A DNA stretch of 64,000 nucleotides from Bacillus_BD sp963708895 (GTDB lineage Bacteria; Bacillota; Bacilli; Bacillales; Cytobacillaceae), in the NCBI GenBank assembly GCA_963708895.1, contig CAVPUE010000001.1, forward strand, positions 27,130 through 91,129, given 5' to 3'. Under the pieces are notes generated by a model. That model was not told the DNA's origin. It did no database searches and saw only the letters and a program-made list of their open reading frames with translations. This document shows positions 17,827-27,886 of the stretch, piece after piece. The translations under genes and the position numbers were made by a program. Each line of letters opens with the position of its first letter. Position 1 is the first letter of the stretch.

Positions 17827-17905
17827 AAAAAAGACACCCAACTTAGAATTATGCAGCTTGTTTCCCACATATGTGTAATTTCCCCAATTCTAAGTTGTGG
17901 CATCC
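17827..17905 (-). terminator. Large hairpin terminator downstream of camS
   Basis: On the minus strand CAACTTAGAATT pairs with AATTCTAAGTTG over a 35-base loop that contains a second palindrome (CACATATGTG). TTTTTT follows. It separates the pcrB-pcrA-ligA-camS unit from aceBA. Confidence 0.65.
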
Positions 17906-17919
17906 TATGAAATGATTAT

Positions 17920-19110
17920 TTAGTAAATATGAACAAACGGTTCTTTTTGATTGATATCTTTTACAACCAAGGCTTCAGGTCCAAGAACGGAAGAGACATA
18001 TACTTGCACAGCGATATAATCCGGAAAATGCTCCATGACCTTCCCTGTGATAAACTGTGTAAATCCAATTGCTTCCGTTTGCCCATAAAATTGGATCGGG
18101 ATATCAATGTTTAACTCTTGAAGTTGACCACCAGCGTAAAATGCACGACCCACTACCCCATTAAAGTTTGGAAAATAATCTTCTACGTCTTGCTTAAAAT
18201 TAGAAAAAGCCGTCACATCATCACGATGTTGATCAGTTGCTTCATTAGATGGGAACAACACATATTTTTCATCAATGTTTTTCCAATCACCTAAGTTTGC
18301 ACTTCCTTTACCCGCATGAGCATAGGAAAAAAATGTTCCAGGGATAACGGATGTTTTACTAGCTTGTTCAAATAAAGCAATCGTAATCGGCACTTCTTTA
18401 AGTCCTTCGATCGTGCGTAAACGTTTAATGATTTCTTCCCCGATCTTTTTCCCTTCAGCCGCTAATACATCATGAGAAATTTTTGTTTCAAATGTAGCAC
18501 CATATTGTTCTTTTTGATAATAATGAACAGAATTTAAAGCAAGCCCAATCACGACTCCACTTAAACTTCCTTTTCCATTATCATCTACTGTTAAATAGTT
18601 ATGTTCTAAAATATGAGCTAAATAAATCGGACTCTTTTCATTTCGTTCTGCAATACTTCCTTGTCCATCGTCAATCGGATTTAACCCAAAATTGTCAATT
18701 TCTTTAGGTTCTTTTTTTTCTTTAAGCGCCTTTTCCTCTATCTGAGCCGGAGAGTCTTTACGTTTTAACCATGAAGTGACTGTTTTTTTATCCAAGTATT
18801 GTCCTTCTTGAAACAAGTAGGTGTCAGGATCAAAATGATTGCTGGCCACTCTCATTAATCCTGTTTCAAACTCAGATAAGTTGTATTTCGTATTTAGATT
18901 GTTAACAACCAATCCCCTTGTTTCAGATTCTTTAAATGGTAAAATGGTTCTATAATATTCATCCGAAATCTTGTACTTTGGAATAATCGCTGTTTCTTCT
19001 TCCTTTGAATTCTTTTGATCCTGAACAATTTCTTCTTGCTTCTGAAAATTCGGTGCACAGCCTGTGAGCATTAGGACGATACCAATGGCTACCAATAAAA
19101 TTTTCCGCAC
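17920..19110 (-). CDS. camS: CamS family (sex pheromone precursor-type) lipoprotein
   Basis: A 396-residue surface lipoprotein of the CamS/YerH family. Its start region reads VLMLTGCAPNF, so the cysteine near residue 18 is the lipid anchor. The mature part has the family stretch YYRTILPFKESETRGLVVNNL and a C-terminal half with GTFFSYAHAGKGSANLG and FPDYIAVQVYVSSVLGPEALV. In enterococci and staphylococci the signal peptide of the relative gives the cAM373-type peptide pheromone; in Bacillus the role is unknown. GTG start at 19110 with AAGGTG six bases before it. It is the last gene of the pcrB-pcrA-ligA-camS block, 13 bases after ligA, as in B. subtilis yerH. Confidence 0.9.
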   Translation of the reverse strand: MRKILLVAIGIVLMLTGCAPNFQKQEEIVQDQKNSKEEETAIIPKYKISDEYYRTILPFKESETRGLVVNNLNTKYNLSEFETGLMRVASNHFDPDTYLFQEGQYLDKKTVTSWLKRKDSPAQIEEKALKEKKEPKEIDNFGLNPIDDGQGSIAERNEKSPIYLAHILEHNYLTVDDNGKGSLSGVVIGLALNSVHYYQKEQYGATFETKISHDVLAAEGKKIGEEIIKRLRTIEGLKEVPITIALFEQASKTSVIPGTFFSYAHAGKGSANLGDWKNIDEKYVLFPSNEATDQHRDDVTAFSNFKQDVEDYFPNFNGVVGRAFYAGGQLQELNIDIPIQFYGQTEAIGFTQFITGKVMEHFPDYIAVQVYVSSVLGPEALVVKDINQKEPFVHIY

Positions 19111-19123
19111 GTTCTACACCTTC

Positions 19124-21132
19124 TTACTTTGCAAATTCTTCTACCAATTTCTCCTCATTCCAAACCGTAATCCCCAATTCTTCTGCTTTCTTTAATTTCG
19201 AACCAGCGTCTTCACCTGCAATCACGAGGTCCGTTTTCTTACTAACACTTCCTGCGACCTTTCCCCCTAGAGCTTCAATTTTTTCTTTGGCCTCATTTCT
19301 CGTTAATTGAGCTAATTTTCCGGTTAAAACAATCGTTTTTCCGAAAAAGACAGTTTGCGCTTCATCACTAGTAATGGGTTTAACTCCAGTATAATCCATA
19401 TTAAGACCTAAATCTTTCAATTCTTGAATAAGTTTACGAACTTCTTCTTGTTCAAAAAAGGTCACAATGGAATGCGCCATTTTTTCACCAATCTCATTGA
19501 TTGCTGTTAGTTCTTCAAGGGTAGCTTCTGCTAATACTTCCATATTTTCAAACTGAATGGCTAACGTTTTAGCGGCCTTAGCACCAACATGACGTATTCC
19601 CAATCCAAAAAGAAGTCTTTCCAACGAATTTCCTTTAGAGTTTTCAATTGCTCGTAAAAGGTTTGAAACGGATTTTTCACCCATTCTCTCTAATCCTAGC
19701 AGTTGTTCGCTTCTTAATTGATATAAGTCTGCAACATCCTCAATCAATTTTTCTGCAAATAATTGACTAACCACTTTTTCGCCAAGACCCTCAATATTCA
19801 TCGCATTTCTTGAAGCGAAGTGGATCAGACCTTCACGAATTTGTGCGGGACATTTTGGATTGATACAACGAAGTGCCACTTCTTCTTCTAAGCGAACTAA
19901 TTCACTTTCACACTCTGGACAATGTGTCGGCATATAAAATTCTTGCTCTTCTCCAGTCCGCTCGTCAAAAAGAACATTAACGACTTCTGGAATAATATCT
20001 CCGGCTTTTTTAATAATGACTTTGTCGCCAATTCTAATATCCTTTTCACGAATCAAATCCTCATTATGTAATGTTGCTCTTCCAACCGTTGAACCTGCAA
20101 CTTTCACAGGATTTAAGATCGCTGTTGGTGTGACAACACCTGTTCGTCCCACATTCAATTCAATAGTCAAGTAAAGTCGTCACCACTTCTTCGGCCGGAA
20201 ATTTATAAGCAATAGACCAACGAGGACTTTTTACAGTTGAACCAAGAATTTCTTGTTGAGCAAAAGAATCGACTTTAATAACAATCCCGTCAATCTCATA
20301 CGAAAGAAGTGGACGCTGTTCAACCCAATGGCTGATAAATTCAAGCACTTCATCTATATTCGTACATTTTCTGCGTTCCTTATTCGTTTTAAAACCAAGT
20401 GAATCGAGCCAATCAAGCCCTTCACTGTGGGCATTTATTTCGACTCCGCCTGTACTAGCAATGGAATATAGAAAAATATCTAATTGTCGTGAAGCTGCAA
20501 TTTTCGGATCAAGCTGGCGTAAAGAACCTGCTGCCGCATTACGTGGATTCGCAAACGGCTCTTCGCCATTTTCTTCTTTTTGTGCATTTAATTTTGCGAA
20601 AGACGCTTTAGGCATATAGGCTTCTCCGCGTACTTCAATCGAAACCGGCTCAGGTATTCGCAATGGAATCGAACGAATCGTTCTTAAGTTTGCAGTTATA
20701 TCCTCACCCGTCGTCACCATCACCACGTGTTGAACCTTGAACAAAAACTCCATTTTCATACTTTAATGAAATCGCTAAACCATCAATTTTTAATTCACAT
20801 ACATATGTGTATTGTTCACCAACAGCTTGGCGAACTTTGCGATCGAAATCACGTAAATCTTCTTCATTAAAAGCATTCCCAAGGCTTAACATGGGAATGT
20901 CATGTGTCACTTTATGAAACATATCAAGCACCTGTCCACCTACACGTTGTGTAGGTGAATCAGGTGTAATCAAATCAGGAAATGTCTCTTCCAAATCTAT
21001 CAGTTCTTGTAATAAACGGTCATACTCTGAATCAGGCACAGAAGGTTGATCCAAAACATAGTATTCTTTACCATATTGATTTAGTAGACTGCGTAACTCA
21101 TCGACCTTTTTTTCTACAGTTTGACGATCCAT
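19124..21132 (-). CDS. ligA: LigA, NAD-dependent DNA ligase (frameshifted twice in this assembly)
   Basis: Seals nicks in replication and repair using NAD. The N-terminal piece (21132 to about 20720) holds the adenylation motif CELKIDGLAIS with the catalytic lysine. The middle piece carries EVRGEAYMPKASF and YEIDGIVIKVDS. The last piece contains the four-cysteine zinc finger (CPECESEL, CINPKCPAQ), helix-hairpin-helix repeats and a BRCT domain. Two single-base insertions break it: near 20724 (GGTGATGGTGACGACG, one G too many) and near 20172 (CTTGACTATTGAA, one base too many). Removing both gives 668 residues, the normal length. LigA is essential in relatives and its parts align perfectly, so these are taken as consensus errors. 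Start ATG at 21132 with AAAGGAAG. Confidence 0.94.
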
Positions 21133-21176
21133 ATAAACTTCCTTTCCTTTTACTTATTTAAGGGAGTTTTGTTTTT

Positions 21177-23411
21177 TCACACCTTTGTAATCGGTGCGAA
21201 CTTTGCTAATAAACGTTTTATACCAGTTGGACTAGGGAAAGCAATATCTAGTTCCATTCCTTCACCTTCACCTTTCACACTGACAACGGTACCGGTTCCC
21301 CATTTACCATGTTGGGCTTTATCGCCAACCTTCCACCCTTCACCCTCTCCACCAGTCGCTTTAATTGTTGGTCGTAAGCTTGGTCTTCTAGAAGTAAAAG
21401 GCTGTTTTTGGCTTTGTAAAGTAGAACCTGAAGCCCTCGATGCCATTCGACTTTTTGGTTTAACGGGTTCCATTCCTTCTAACAATTCTACTGGAATTTC
21501 CTTAATAAAGCGTGAAGGAGCATTCATATTGGTTCTACCATAAAGGGTTCTCATTTGTGCATTGGTGATATACAGTTGTTGCTCAGCCCTTGTGACGCCA
21601 ACATACATTAAACGACGTTCTTCCTCCATTTCAGCTTCTTCCATTAACGAACGACTATGTGGAAAAACGCCTTCTTCTAATCCAATTAAAAAGACAATTG
21701 GAAATTCAAGCCCTTTTGCTGAATGAAGTGTCATCAGCACAACCGCATCAGCTTGTCCACCATCATCATCTAATTTATCAATATCTGCAACAAGTGCAAG
21801 ATCCGTTAAAAATCCAACTAAACTCTTATCTTCACTTGATTCTTCAAAGTTTTTGGTTACAGATAAAAATTCTTCGATGTTTTCTAGTCTACTTTGAGAT
21901 TCAATTGTATTTTCAGCTTTTAGCATGTCACGATAACCTGTTTTATCAAGTACCTCTTCAACAAGCTCAGTGACCGACAAATACTCTTGCATTTGTGTAT
22001 AACCTCTAACAAGATCCCTAAACTCCGCTACTGCTTTCGTAATTTTAGGGCTCAGTCCCATTAATTCAACAGAATCGAGTCCTTGATTAATCGAAATATC
22101 ATGAGTAGCAGCAAAATTGGCCATTTTATCAAATGAAGTTGAACCAATCCCTCTCTTTGGAACATTGATAATTCTTTGGAGACTAATGTCATCATCCGGG
22201 TTGGCAATTAAACGCAGGTAGGCAAGAATATCCTTGATTTCCTTACGATCATAGAACTTTGTTCCGCCCACAATGGAATATTCAATATTGGATTTTAACA
22301 GAACTTCCTCCATTACCCGTGATTGGGCATTTGTTCGATATAAAATAGCCATATCCGATAATTTTCGATTTTCTTGTTTGATTAATTCCTTCATCTTTCC
22401 AACTACAAATTGGGCTTCACCTTGCTCATTATCGCCACGAAAATAGACAATCTTATTTCCCTCGGAATTTTCCGTCCACAAGTTCTTATCTTTGCGACCC
22501 GCATTATTAGAAATCACTTTGTTAGCCGCTTCAAGAATTCTTTTCGTAGAGCGATAATTTTGTTCGAGAAGAATAACTTCTGCTCTTGGATAATCCTTTT
22601 CAAATGACAGGATATTCCCAATATCAGCACCACGCCAGCGATAGATCGATTGATCCGAGTCACCAACGACACATATATTTTGAAAACGAGATGCCAATAA
22701 TTTAACCAGCATATACTGGGCTCTATTTGTGTCCTGATACTCATCGACATGAATATATTGAAATTTACGTTGATAATATTCAAGAACTTCTGGAACACGG
22801 GTAAATAACTGGATTGTCTTCATAATTAAGTCATCAAAGTCGAGGGCTTGGTTTTTGCTTAATCGTTTTTGGAATTCGGTGTATACTTCACTCACAGTAT
22901 TTTCATAATAGCCACTTGAATTTTTGGCAAATTCTTCGGTATCGATTAATTCATTTTTCGCTGAACTAATACTGCCAAGAAGGGAACGAGGATCGAATTT
23001 TTTCGAATCAATATTTTTATCTTTTAGGATTTGTTTAATAACGGAGAGTTGATCAGAAGTATCTAAGATTGTAAAATTCCGGTTAAATCCTAATCGATCA
23101 ATATCTCTGCGTAAAATCCGCACACACATAGAGTGGAAAGTTGATATCCATACTTGATCAGCTGTTCCACCCATCATTCTTTGTATCCGTTCCCTCATCT
23201 CACGTGCTGCTTTATTCGTAAAAGTAATCGCCAAGATGTTATAAGGATTTACATATTTTTCTACCATTAAATAGGCAATACGATGCGTTAGTACTCTCGT
23301 TTTACCACTTCCTGCTCCCGCCATAATTAATAAAGGACCATCTGTTAACTTTACAGCCCGCTGTTGTTCGGGATTCAAGCCATTTAACAGTTTATCTGTT
23401 AAATAATTCAT
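21177..23411 (-). CDS. pcrA: PcrA, UvrD/Rep-type ATP-dependent DNA helicase
   Basis: Superfamily 1 3'-5' helicase, 744 residues, acting in repair, plasmid replication and removal of transcription-replication conflicts. Motifs are intact: MAGAGSGKTRVLTHRIAY (Walker A, around 30), VDEYQDTN (Walker B, around 225), DSDQSIYRWRGAD (around 250), EQNYRSTKRIL (around 285), VVLMTLHSAKGLEFP (around 565) and MYVGVTRAEQQLYI (around 620). The tail ends in a KVGDKAQHGKWGTGTVV Tudor-like segment that in relatives contacts RNA polymerase. It sits between pcrB and ligA as in other Bacillaceae. Confidence 0.97.
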   Translation of the reverse strand: MNYLTDKLLNGLNPEQQRAVKLTDGPLLIMAGAGSGKTRVLTHRIAYLMVEKYVNPYNILAITFTNKAAREMRERIQRMMGGTADQVWISTFHSMCVRILRRDIDRLGFNRNFTILDTSDQLSVIKQILKDKNIDSKKFDPRSLLGSISSAKNELIDTEEFAKNSSGYYENTVSEVYTEFQKRLSKNQALDFDDLIMKTIQLFTRVPEVLEYYQRKFQYIHVDEYQDTNRAQYMLVKLLASRFQNICVVGDSDQSIYRWRGADIGNILSFEKDYPRAEVILLEQNYRSTKRILEAANKVISNNAGRKDKNLWTENSEGNKIVYFRGDNEQGEAQFVVGKMKELIKQENRKLSDMAILYRTNAQSRVMEEVLLKSNIEYSIVGGTKFYDRKEIKDILAYLRLIANPDDDISLQRIINVPKRGIGSTSFDKMANFAATHDISINQGLDSVELMGLSPKITKAVAEFRDLVRGYTQMQEYLSVTELVEEVLDKTGYRDMLKAENTIESQSRLENIEEFLSVTKNFEESSEDKSLVGFLTDLALVADIDKLDDDGGQADAVVLMTLHSAKGLEFPIVFLIGLEEGVFPHSRSLMEEAEMEEERRLMYVGVTRAEQQLYITNAQMRTLYGRTNMNAPSRFIKEIPVELLEGMEPVKPKSRMASRASGSTLQSQKQPFTSRRPSLRPTIKATGGEGEGWKVGDKAQHGKWGTGTVVSVKGEGEGMELDIAFPSPTGIKRLLAKFAPITKV

Positions 23412-23466
23412 TTCATTTCACCGCCATATCAAACATACGTTCTTATTTTATCATACCATGTATTCA

Positions 23467-24165
23467 TTACTTTTCAATACATTCTTTTACAGCTTTTACC
23501 GTTCGTAAAGCTTCTTTCAAATCATCATAAATGATATTTCCGACAACGACTACATCTGCAAGTGATGCCATTTCTTTTGCTTGTTCCTGACTCGTAATTC
23601 CACCACCGTAAAATAAAATCGTCTGCTCTAATACATTCTTTACTTCTGCAACTAGTTCAGGCTCTCCATAGGTGCCGCTATATTCTATGTAGAAAATAGG
23701 TAGTTGAAACATTTTTTCAGCCATCAATGCATACGCTGCTACATCTTCCTTCGTTAAATCTGTATTTGCATCTGTAACCTGAGCAGCTTTACATTCACTA
23801 TTTAAGATGCAATAGCCTTCAACAATAAAGTCATCCCAATTCATTACATAACCGTATTCTTTAACGGCCTCTTGATGCAGTCCTGTGATCCATTTGGTAT
23901 CTCGACTATTTAATACAGTAGGTACAAAATAAAGATCAAACCCCGGCGTAACGGTATCAATCGATGAAATTTCAAGAATACATGGAACGGTATAACGACG
24001 GACACGTGCCATTAAATCTAAGACATTTTCAAGGGTCACCCCATCCGTCCCACCAATGATTATCGCATCTGTTCCAGATTCACAAACACCCTCTAGCGCC
24101 TCATCTGTAATTGATTTATTGGGGTCCAGTTTAAAAACATGCCGCCAACTGCGGAAATCATACAT
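23467..24165 (-). CDS. pcrB: PcrB, heptaprenylglyceryl phosphate synthase
   Basis: TIM-barrel prenyltransferase that joins heptaprenyl diphosphate to sn-glycerol-1-phosphate, making an archaeal-like ether lipid precursor in Bacillaceae. The 232-residue protein starts MYDFRSWRHVFKLDPNKS, with TDAIIIGGTDGVT (around 35), FVPTVLNSRD (around 85), YIEYSGTYGE and LFYGGGITSQEQAKEMASLADVVVVGN (phosphate-binding loops, around 160-210). The start at 24165 is used rather than 24180 because GGAGGG is seven bases before it. It is the first gene of the pcrB-pcrA-ligA-camS operon. Confidence 0.95.
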   Translation of the reverse strand: MYDFRSWRHVFKLDPNKSITDEALEGVCESGTDAIIIGGTDGVTLENVLDLMARVRRYTVPCILEISSIDTVTPGFDLYFVPTVLNSRDTKWITGLHQEAVKEYGYVMNWDDFIVEGYCILNSECKAAQVTDANTDLTKEDVAAYALMAEKMFQLPIFYIEYSGTYGEPELVAEVKNVLEQTILFYGGGITSQEQAKEMASLADVVVVGNIIYDDLKEALRTVKAVKECIEK

Positions 24166-24234
24166 GCAAACTCCCTCCATTCTAGCTTTCCATTACACCA
24201 TTATAGCACTAGAGAAAATAAATGAAAAAAAGAA

Positions 24235-24263
24235 AAATGCACAAGTAATTTTCTTGTGCATTT
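24235..24263 (-). terminator. Hairpin terminator of yerC
   Basis: AAATGCACAAG pairs with CTTGTGCATTT, an 11-bp stem. On the minus strand a T-rich tract follows, 15 bases past the yerC stop. Confidence 0.85.
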
Positions 24264-24277
24264 AACGTATGTTTTTA

Positions 24278-24604
24278 TCATTCTTTTTCTTCTGTCTCTT
24301 CTTCCGGTGCTTGCCCTTTCTTAACTCTTTCTAAAGCCATTCCATAAGCATCGTTACCATAGTTTAGGCAACGTTTCACTCTTGAAATGGTTGCCGTACT
24401 TGCACCTGTTTCCGTTTCAATGGTGTGATAGGTGTTACCTTCTTTTAACATCCTTGCGACTTCTAAGCGTTGTGCTAATGATTGAATTTCATTAACAGTA
24501 CAAAGATCGTCAAAAAAGCGATAGCATTCTTCTAAATTATTTAAAGATAGAACAGCATTAAACAATTGGTCTAATTCTTTTCCTCTTAACTTTTCAATTT
24601 GCAT
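24278..24604 (-). CDS. yerC: YerC/YecD family TrpR-like DNA-binding protein
   Basis: A 108-residue helix-turn-helix protein of the TrpR-related YerC/YecD family. The DNA-binding part is recognisable as LAQRLEVARMLKEGNTYHTIETETGASTATISRVKRCLNYG (about residues 42-82), where the second helix carries ATISRVKR. The C-terminus is acidic (EEETEEKE). No ligand is established for this family, and its targets in Bacillus are not well known. It precedes yerB on the same strand, with a ribosome site AAAGGAG about 11 bases before ATG. It lies between yerB and pcrB as in B. subtilis. Confidence 0.88.
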   Translation of the reverse strand: MQIEKLRGKELDQLFNAVLSLNNLEECYRFFDDLCTVNEIQSLAQRLEVARMLKEGNTYHTIETETGASTATISRVKRCLNYGNDAYGMALERVKKGQAPEEETEEKE

Positions 24605-24664
24605 AAAATTGTACTCCTTTTTATACTGCAGTCATTTAGGCAGGGAACCATCCACTAACAAAAC

Positions 24665-24712
24665 ATCAGCTTTTTTTCTTTCCAAAAATCAATAAAGTGT
24701 GAGAAAAGAGCC
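24665..24712. repeat. Solo end of the MITE-like repeat, abutting the yerB stop codon
   Basis: ATCAGCTTTTTTT and GAGAAAAGAGCC at the two ends of this stretch match 4718-4762 of the element described at 4569-4785 with only a few substitutions and one or two length differences. The copy ends exactly at the yerB stop codon. Only this end is present; the 100 bases between yerB and yerC hold nothing else. Confidence 0.6.
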
Positions 24713-25752
24713 TTATTTAAAAGTAACAGCCTTATCCAATCCTGGTTTTGTTGGCATCACATTGATCCATGTTTTCCCAGGGACTAATCCAGTCACTTCA
24801 TCGTTTTGATAAGGGATAATTTTACCTTCGACATTTTTCCATTCCACCTCTAAGACCTTACCTCTTTGGAAAAGGTAACCTTTGCCCCCTGTGGTTAAAT
24901 CTATATCACGTCTTCCTTCACTGTCGATCACTTTATGACTTGTTTCAACAACTAAAAGGTTATCAATTAAGATTGGATCATCTGTTTCAAATCTACAGTT
25001 GGCTCTCCATTTGAATACCGTTTGTATTTCATTAAATCTGCATCATATTGGAGTCTAGAGTCGGACGTTTTAGCAGAATAGGAAATATCGATATCGGTTG
25101 CCTGTTCCCCTGCTAAAGCTTCTACTTCTTCATCTGATAAAAAAACTAACGAATTAGGTGCCCGTTCCATCTCATAATCGTTCTTTTCTGCTCCTTTTAA
25201 AATATTAGAAAAGGAGATATATGAATTATGCGGAGCTTTCCGAAAGTCTGCTCTCTTAAAAAGAGATCCGTCATATTGAATCCCATTGATTTGGTCAATA
25301 AAGCCTCTTTTTAACATTTGTTCAGCATCCGGACTATAACCATGTGCAACATAAAGACTGTCATACCCTTTTGCTAGTTCAATATAATAGTCTCTAGCAC
25401 TTCTTACAGGTCCTATTAATTTGGGTTTTTCACTTTGAAAAATAGCCAAATACCTTGTTACATCACCCTCAGCCAATAACTCATAGACAATATCTGCTCC
25501 ACCGAGACCTGACTGTGGCCTTGCTTTAGGATGGTTATTGACCATGACGGCTACAGCTCTTCCTTCAATCTTTTCCTCACTTCCAATTCCCGTTAGCGGA
25601 TAGTGATAGGGTAATTCCACTTGCTCCGGAGGATTTGTCTCCTCTTCTACAATCACATCTTCTTTCGGATTCTGATTAACAGTTTCCTTTTTATTACACC
25701 CTACAAGTAGAAAAAGTGCTGCAGCAGTGACAATTAACCACTTATTCCACAT
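24713..25752 (-). CDS. yerB: YerB, DUF3048 lipoprotein (frameshifted in this assembly)
   Basis: Secreted lipoprotein with two DUF3048 domains, function unknown. The signal peptide ends in LFLLVGCNKK, giving a lipidated cysteine near residue 20. The N-terminal domain contains GRAVAVMVNNHPKARPQSGLGGADIVYE and LIGPVRSARDYYIELAKGYDSLYVAHG, both family hallmarks. The frame stops at 24967 after VDLKQMIQS. Adding one base in GATTTGAAACAG restores a continuation through DDPILIDNLLVVETSHKV to the C-terminal domain ending DKAVTFK, for 346 residues. Start ATG at 25752 with GAGGTG. It lies 48 bases after the yerA-like gene, probably in one operon. Confidence 0.88.
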
Positions 25753-25800
25753 AGAACGCACCTCATTCATTGTTCTATTTTACCACAATTCTTTCACATT

Positions 25801-27552
25801 TTAACGCATTATAGTCGGAAAGAGTACCATTTTCTTTTTCACATCATATAAACCACGCTGTGTAATTCGAATATAAGGCAAATGGGTTGTCGACAAAAAT
25901 AACAGTGTTTGGAAAGGGTCATCAAATTGATATCCCTTCTCTTTCATATATTCACCAAATTCTTTTTGTACGACAATTAATTCCTCGATGGTTTTGTCTG
26001 ACATGAGTCCTTTTAATGGCAATGGTAATTCTTTAACGATTTTGCCTTTTTCAATTATGACAATACCTCCACCGATTTCTTTTACCCGCTTAAACGCTAG
26101 CATCATATCATGCTTGTTTTTTCCGATTAAAATGATATCACCTGTCCGTGATAACGTGCTGGCAAATCCAGAAAGGTTTTCAGCAAAGCCTTTTAAAATC
26201 GTATTAATTCTCCATTTTCCATGTCGATCTATAAAAACAAAGAAAGATTCATCCTTACTATTGGTCAATTCATCGAATGATACATCAATGGAAATGGAAT
26301 AGGGTTTCGTAATAACCGTATTTTCAATGGCAATTCCAAAAGGCATCGAAAACTGAAGGTCATCCTTTGAAAACGCTGTTTCCCATTCCATTTCTAGTGG
26401 CTCTAAATCAAATTCATTCCAAGGCAATGATTCGTAGAGTTCTGTATCTCTTTTATGATCCTTCTTAACCCATATTCCTTTTGCTAAAACAGAAACAGGG
26501 GTAGGATTCTCTTCATCTGTCAAAAAGTTAATATTCGCTATACGACCAGTGGCAATATTACCGTGCAAATATTCGATATTATAATAACGAGCAACATTAA
26601 TCGTTGCCATATTATATGCATCTATAATAGGAACTCCCTTATCAATGGCAATCTTGATCATATTATCAATAAAGCCATTTTCATAAAAGTCTGCAGATGC
26701 GCCATCTGTTGTAAACATAAACTTATCATACGTATTAATGCCTAACTCATGGATTTCATCCAATAACCTTGGTAAATCTGGACGGATTCCTGAATATCTT
26801 AGTGAAACCATATAGCCTTGTAGTAATCGATTATAGACTTCTTTTCCAGTTATTGCTTCATGGTCACTATCCGCTCCAAGAAGTGTCATTTTGGCTAATG
26901 TTCTTTCAGAAGCCCCTGGGAAGTGTCCCTCAATTTTCTTCCTCATTCTTTTTGCCTCTTGAATCCAATGGAGCATCATATCATCTCCATCAAGAAGCTT
27001 TGGCCATCCCGTTAATTCTCCCCCTTGTAATACAGCATCATGCTCTAACCATGACTTGATATGACTATGTGAAAAAATTTCTTCTTCATTTTGAATTTCA
27101 GTCTCCGCATCAAAGCGTGCCCACCAGTACATCGTAGTTGGGAGATGTCTCATTTCCCGCAGAAAAGAAAACGCTTTCTTTTTGTCGAGTTGTAAAAACA
27201 ATTGTAAGTTATCATTGATCATCGTCGTCGTACCAAACTGTGATGCATATGCCGCAAGCGACAGGGGATTATATATACGAAACGGATGGGCATGCGGTTC
27301 CATATAACCTGGAACAAGTAAAAAATCTGTACAATCCACAATTTCACAACCGTCTAATCTTTTTGGTAATTTTTCACCAACATAGACAATACGGTCATCA
27401 TAAATCCATATGTTAGCAGTCATCCATTTGCGAAAAGTTTGATTTAAATAACGAGCATTTTTTAATAGGATGCTCGGTGCAAGTTTACCATCAATAACCG
27501 CAACATGTTCTCGCAAATGCCTGTTTTTCCATCGATAACGCTGTTCCAGCAT
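25801..27552 (-). CDS. yerA: YerA-type putative adenine deaminase
   Basis: Amidohydrolase-superfamily protein of 583 residues, related to adenine deaminase (adenine to hypoxanthine plus ammonia) but of the divergent YerA branch. The metal-binding H-x-H is in VPGYMEPHAHPF near residue 88. Further family stretches are EGHFPGASERTL, VSLRYSGIRPDL and FTTDGASADF with an aspartate expected to bind the second metal site, then NMATINVARYY. The C-terminal adenine deaminase domain follows to the end. GGAGGGG precedes the ATG. Activity on adenine is not certain for this branch. Its position beside purine genes would fit salvage. Confidence 0.85.
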   Translation of the reverse strand: MLEQRYRWKNRHLREHVAVIDGKLAPSILLKNARYLNQTFRKWMTANIWIYDDRIVYVGEKLPKRLDGCEIVDCTDFLLVPGYMEPHAHPFRIYNPLSLAAYASQFGTTTMINDNLQLFLQLDKKKAFSFLREMRHLPTTMYWWARFDAETEIQNEEEIFSHSHIKSWLEHDAVLQGGELTGWPKLLDGDDMMLHWIQEAKRMRKKIEGHFPGASERTLAKMTLLGADSDHEAITGKEVYNRLLQGYMVSLRYSGIRPDLPRLLDEIHELGINTYDKFMFTTDGASADFYENGFIDNMIKIAIDKGVPIIDAYNMATINVARYYNIEYLHGNIATGRIANINFLTDEENPTPVSVLAKGIWVKKDHKRDTELYESLPWNEFDLEPLEMEWETAFSKDDLQFSMPFGIAIENTVITKPYSISIDVSFDELTNSKDESFFVFIDRHGKWRINTILKGFAENLSGFASTLSRTGDIILIGKNKHDMMLAFKRVKEIGGGIVIIEKGKIVKELPLPLKGLMSDKTIEELIVVQKEFGEYMKEKGYQFDDPFQTLLFLSTTHLPYIRITQRGLYDVKKKMVLFPTIMR

Positions 27553-27817
27553 GAACGCCCCTCCTCTTTTTTATTAATAATTTGATTACTCCTATAGTAA
27601 CATATTTCACTTTTTAACGCATTAAAGAGATTTAAAGAATCGGAAATTTGTCATAGGAAAAATTAACCACATTTAAAACTTGAGCTAGCGTTTTGAATGA
27701 ATTTGTTCTGTCCATTTTAATGTACTTTTTACTAGTCTCCCAGCGGATTTTTACAAAGTTAGGATTTTGTCAGATGCTTGTACGTTGGGGGAAGCATATA
27801 CTTATAGGGCAAATGAA

Positions 27818-27886
27818 ATGAAGGGAGGTTTGTCCCGTATTGATATTAGCGGAGATTTGATCATTCGTTTAAGGAGAGGAAAATGA
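27818..27886 (+). CDS. Possible 22-residue leader peptide overlapping the permease start
   Basis: ATG at 27818 opens a 22-codon frame (MKGGLSRIDISGDLIIRLRR then GK) whose TGA overlaps the permease ATG in an ATGA junction, the arrangement expected for translational coupling. An AGGG about eight bases upstream could serve as a weak ribosome site. The rest of the 330-base gap before it is AT-rich and I see no further gene there. Chance occurrence is quite possible. Confidence 0.3.
   Translation: MKGGLSRIDISGDLIIRLRRGK

Noticed and set aside
10779..24931. Treating the fragments of gatA, gatB, aceB, ligA and yerB as separate genes or as true pseudogenes
   Set aside because: Each pair of fragments joins without gap or overlap when one base is changed, and the genes are otherwise intact; error is the simpler explanation.
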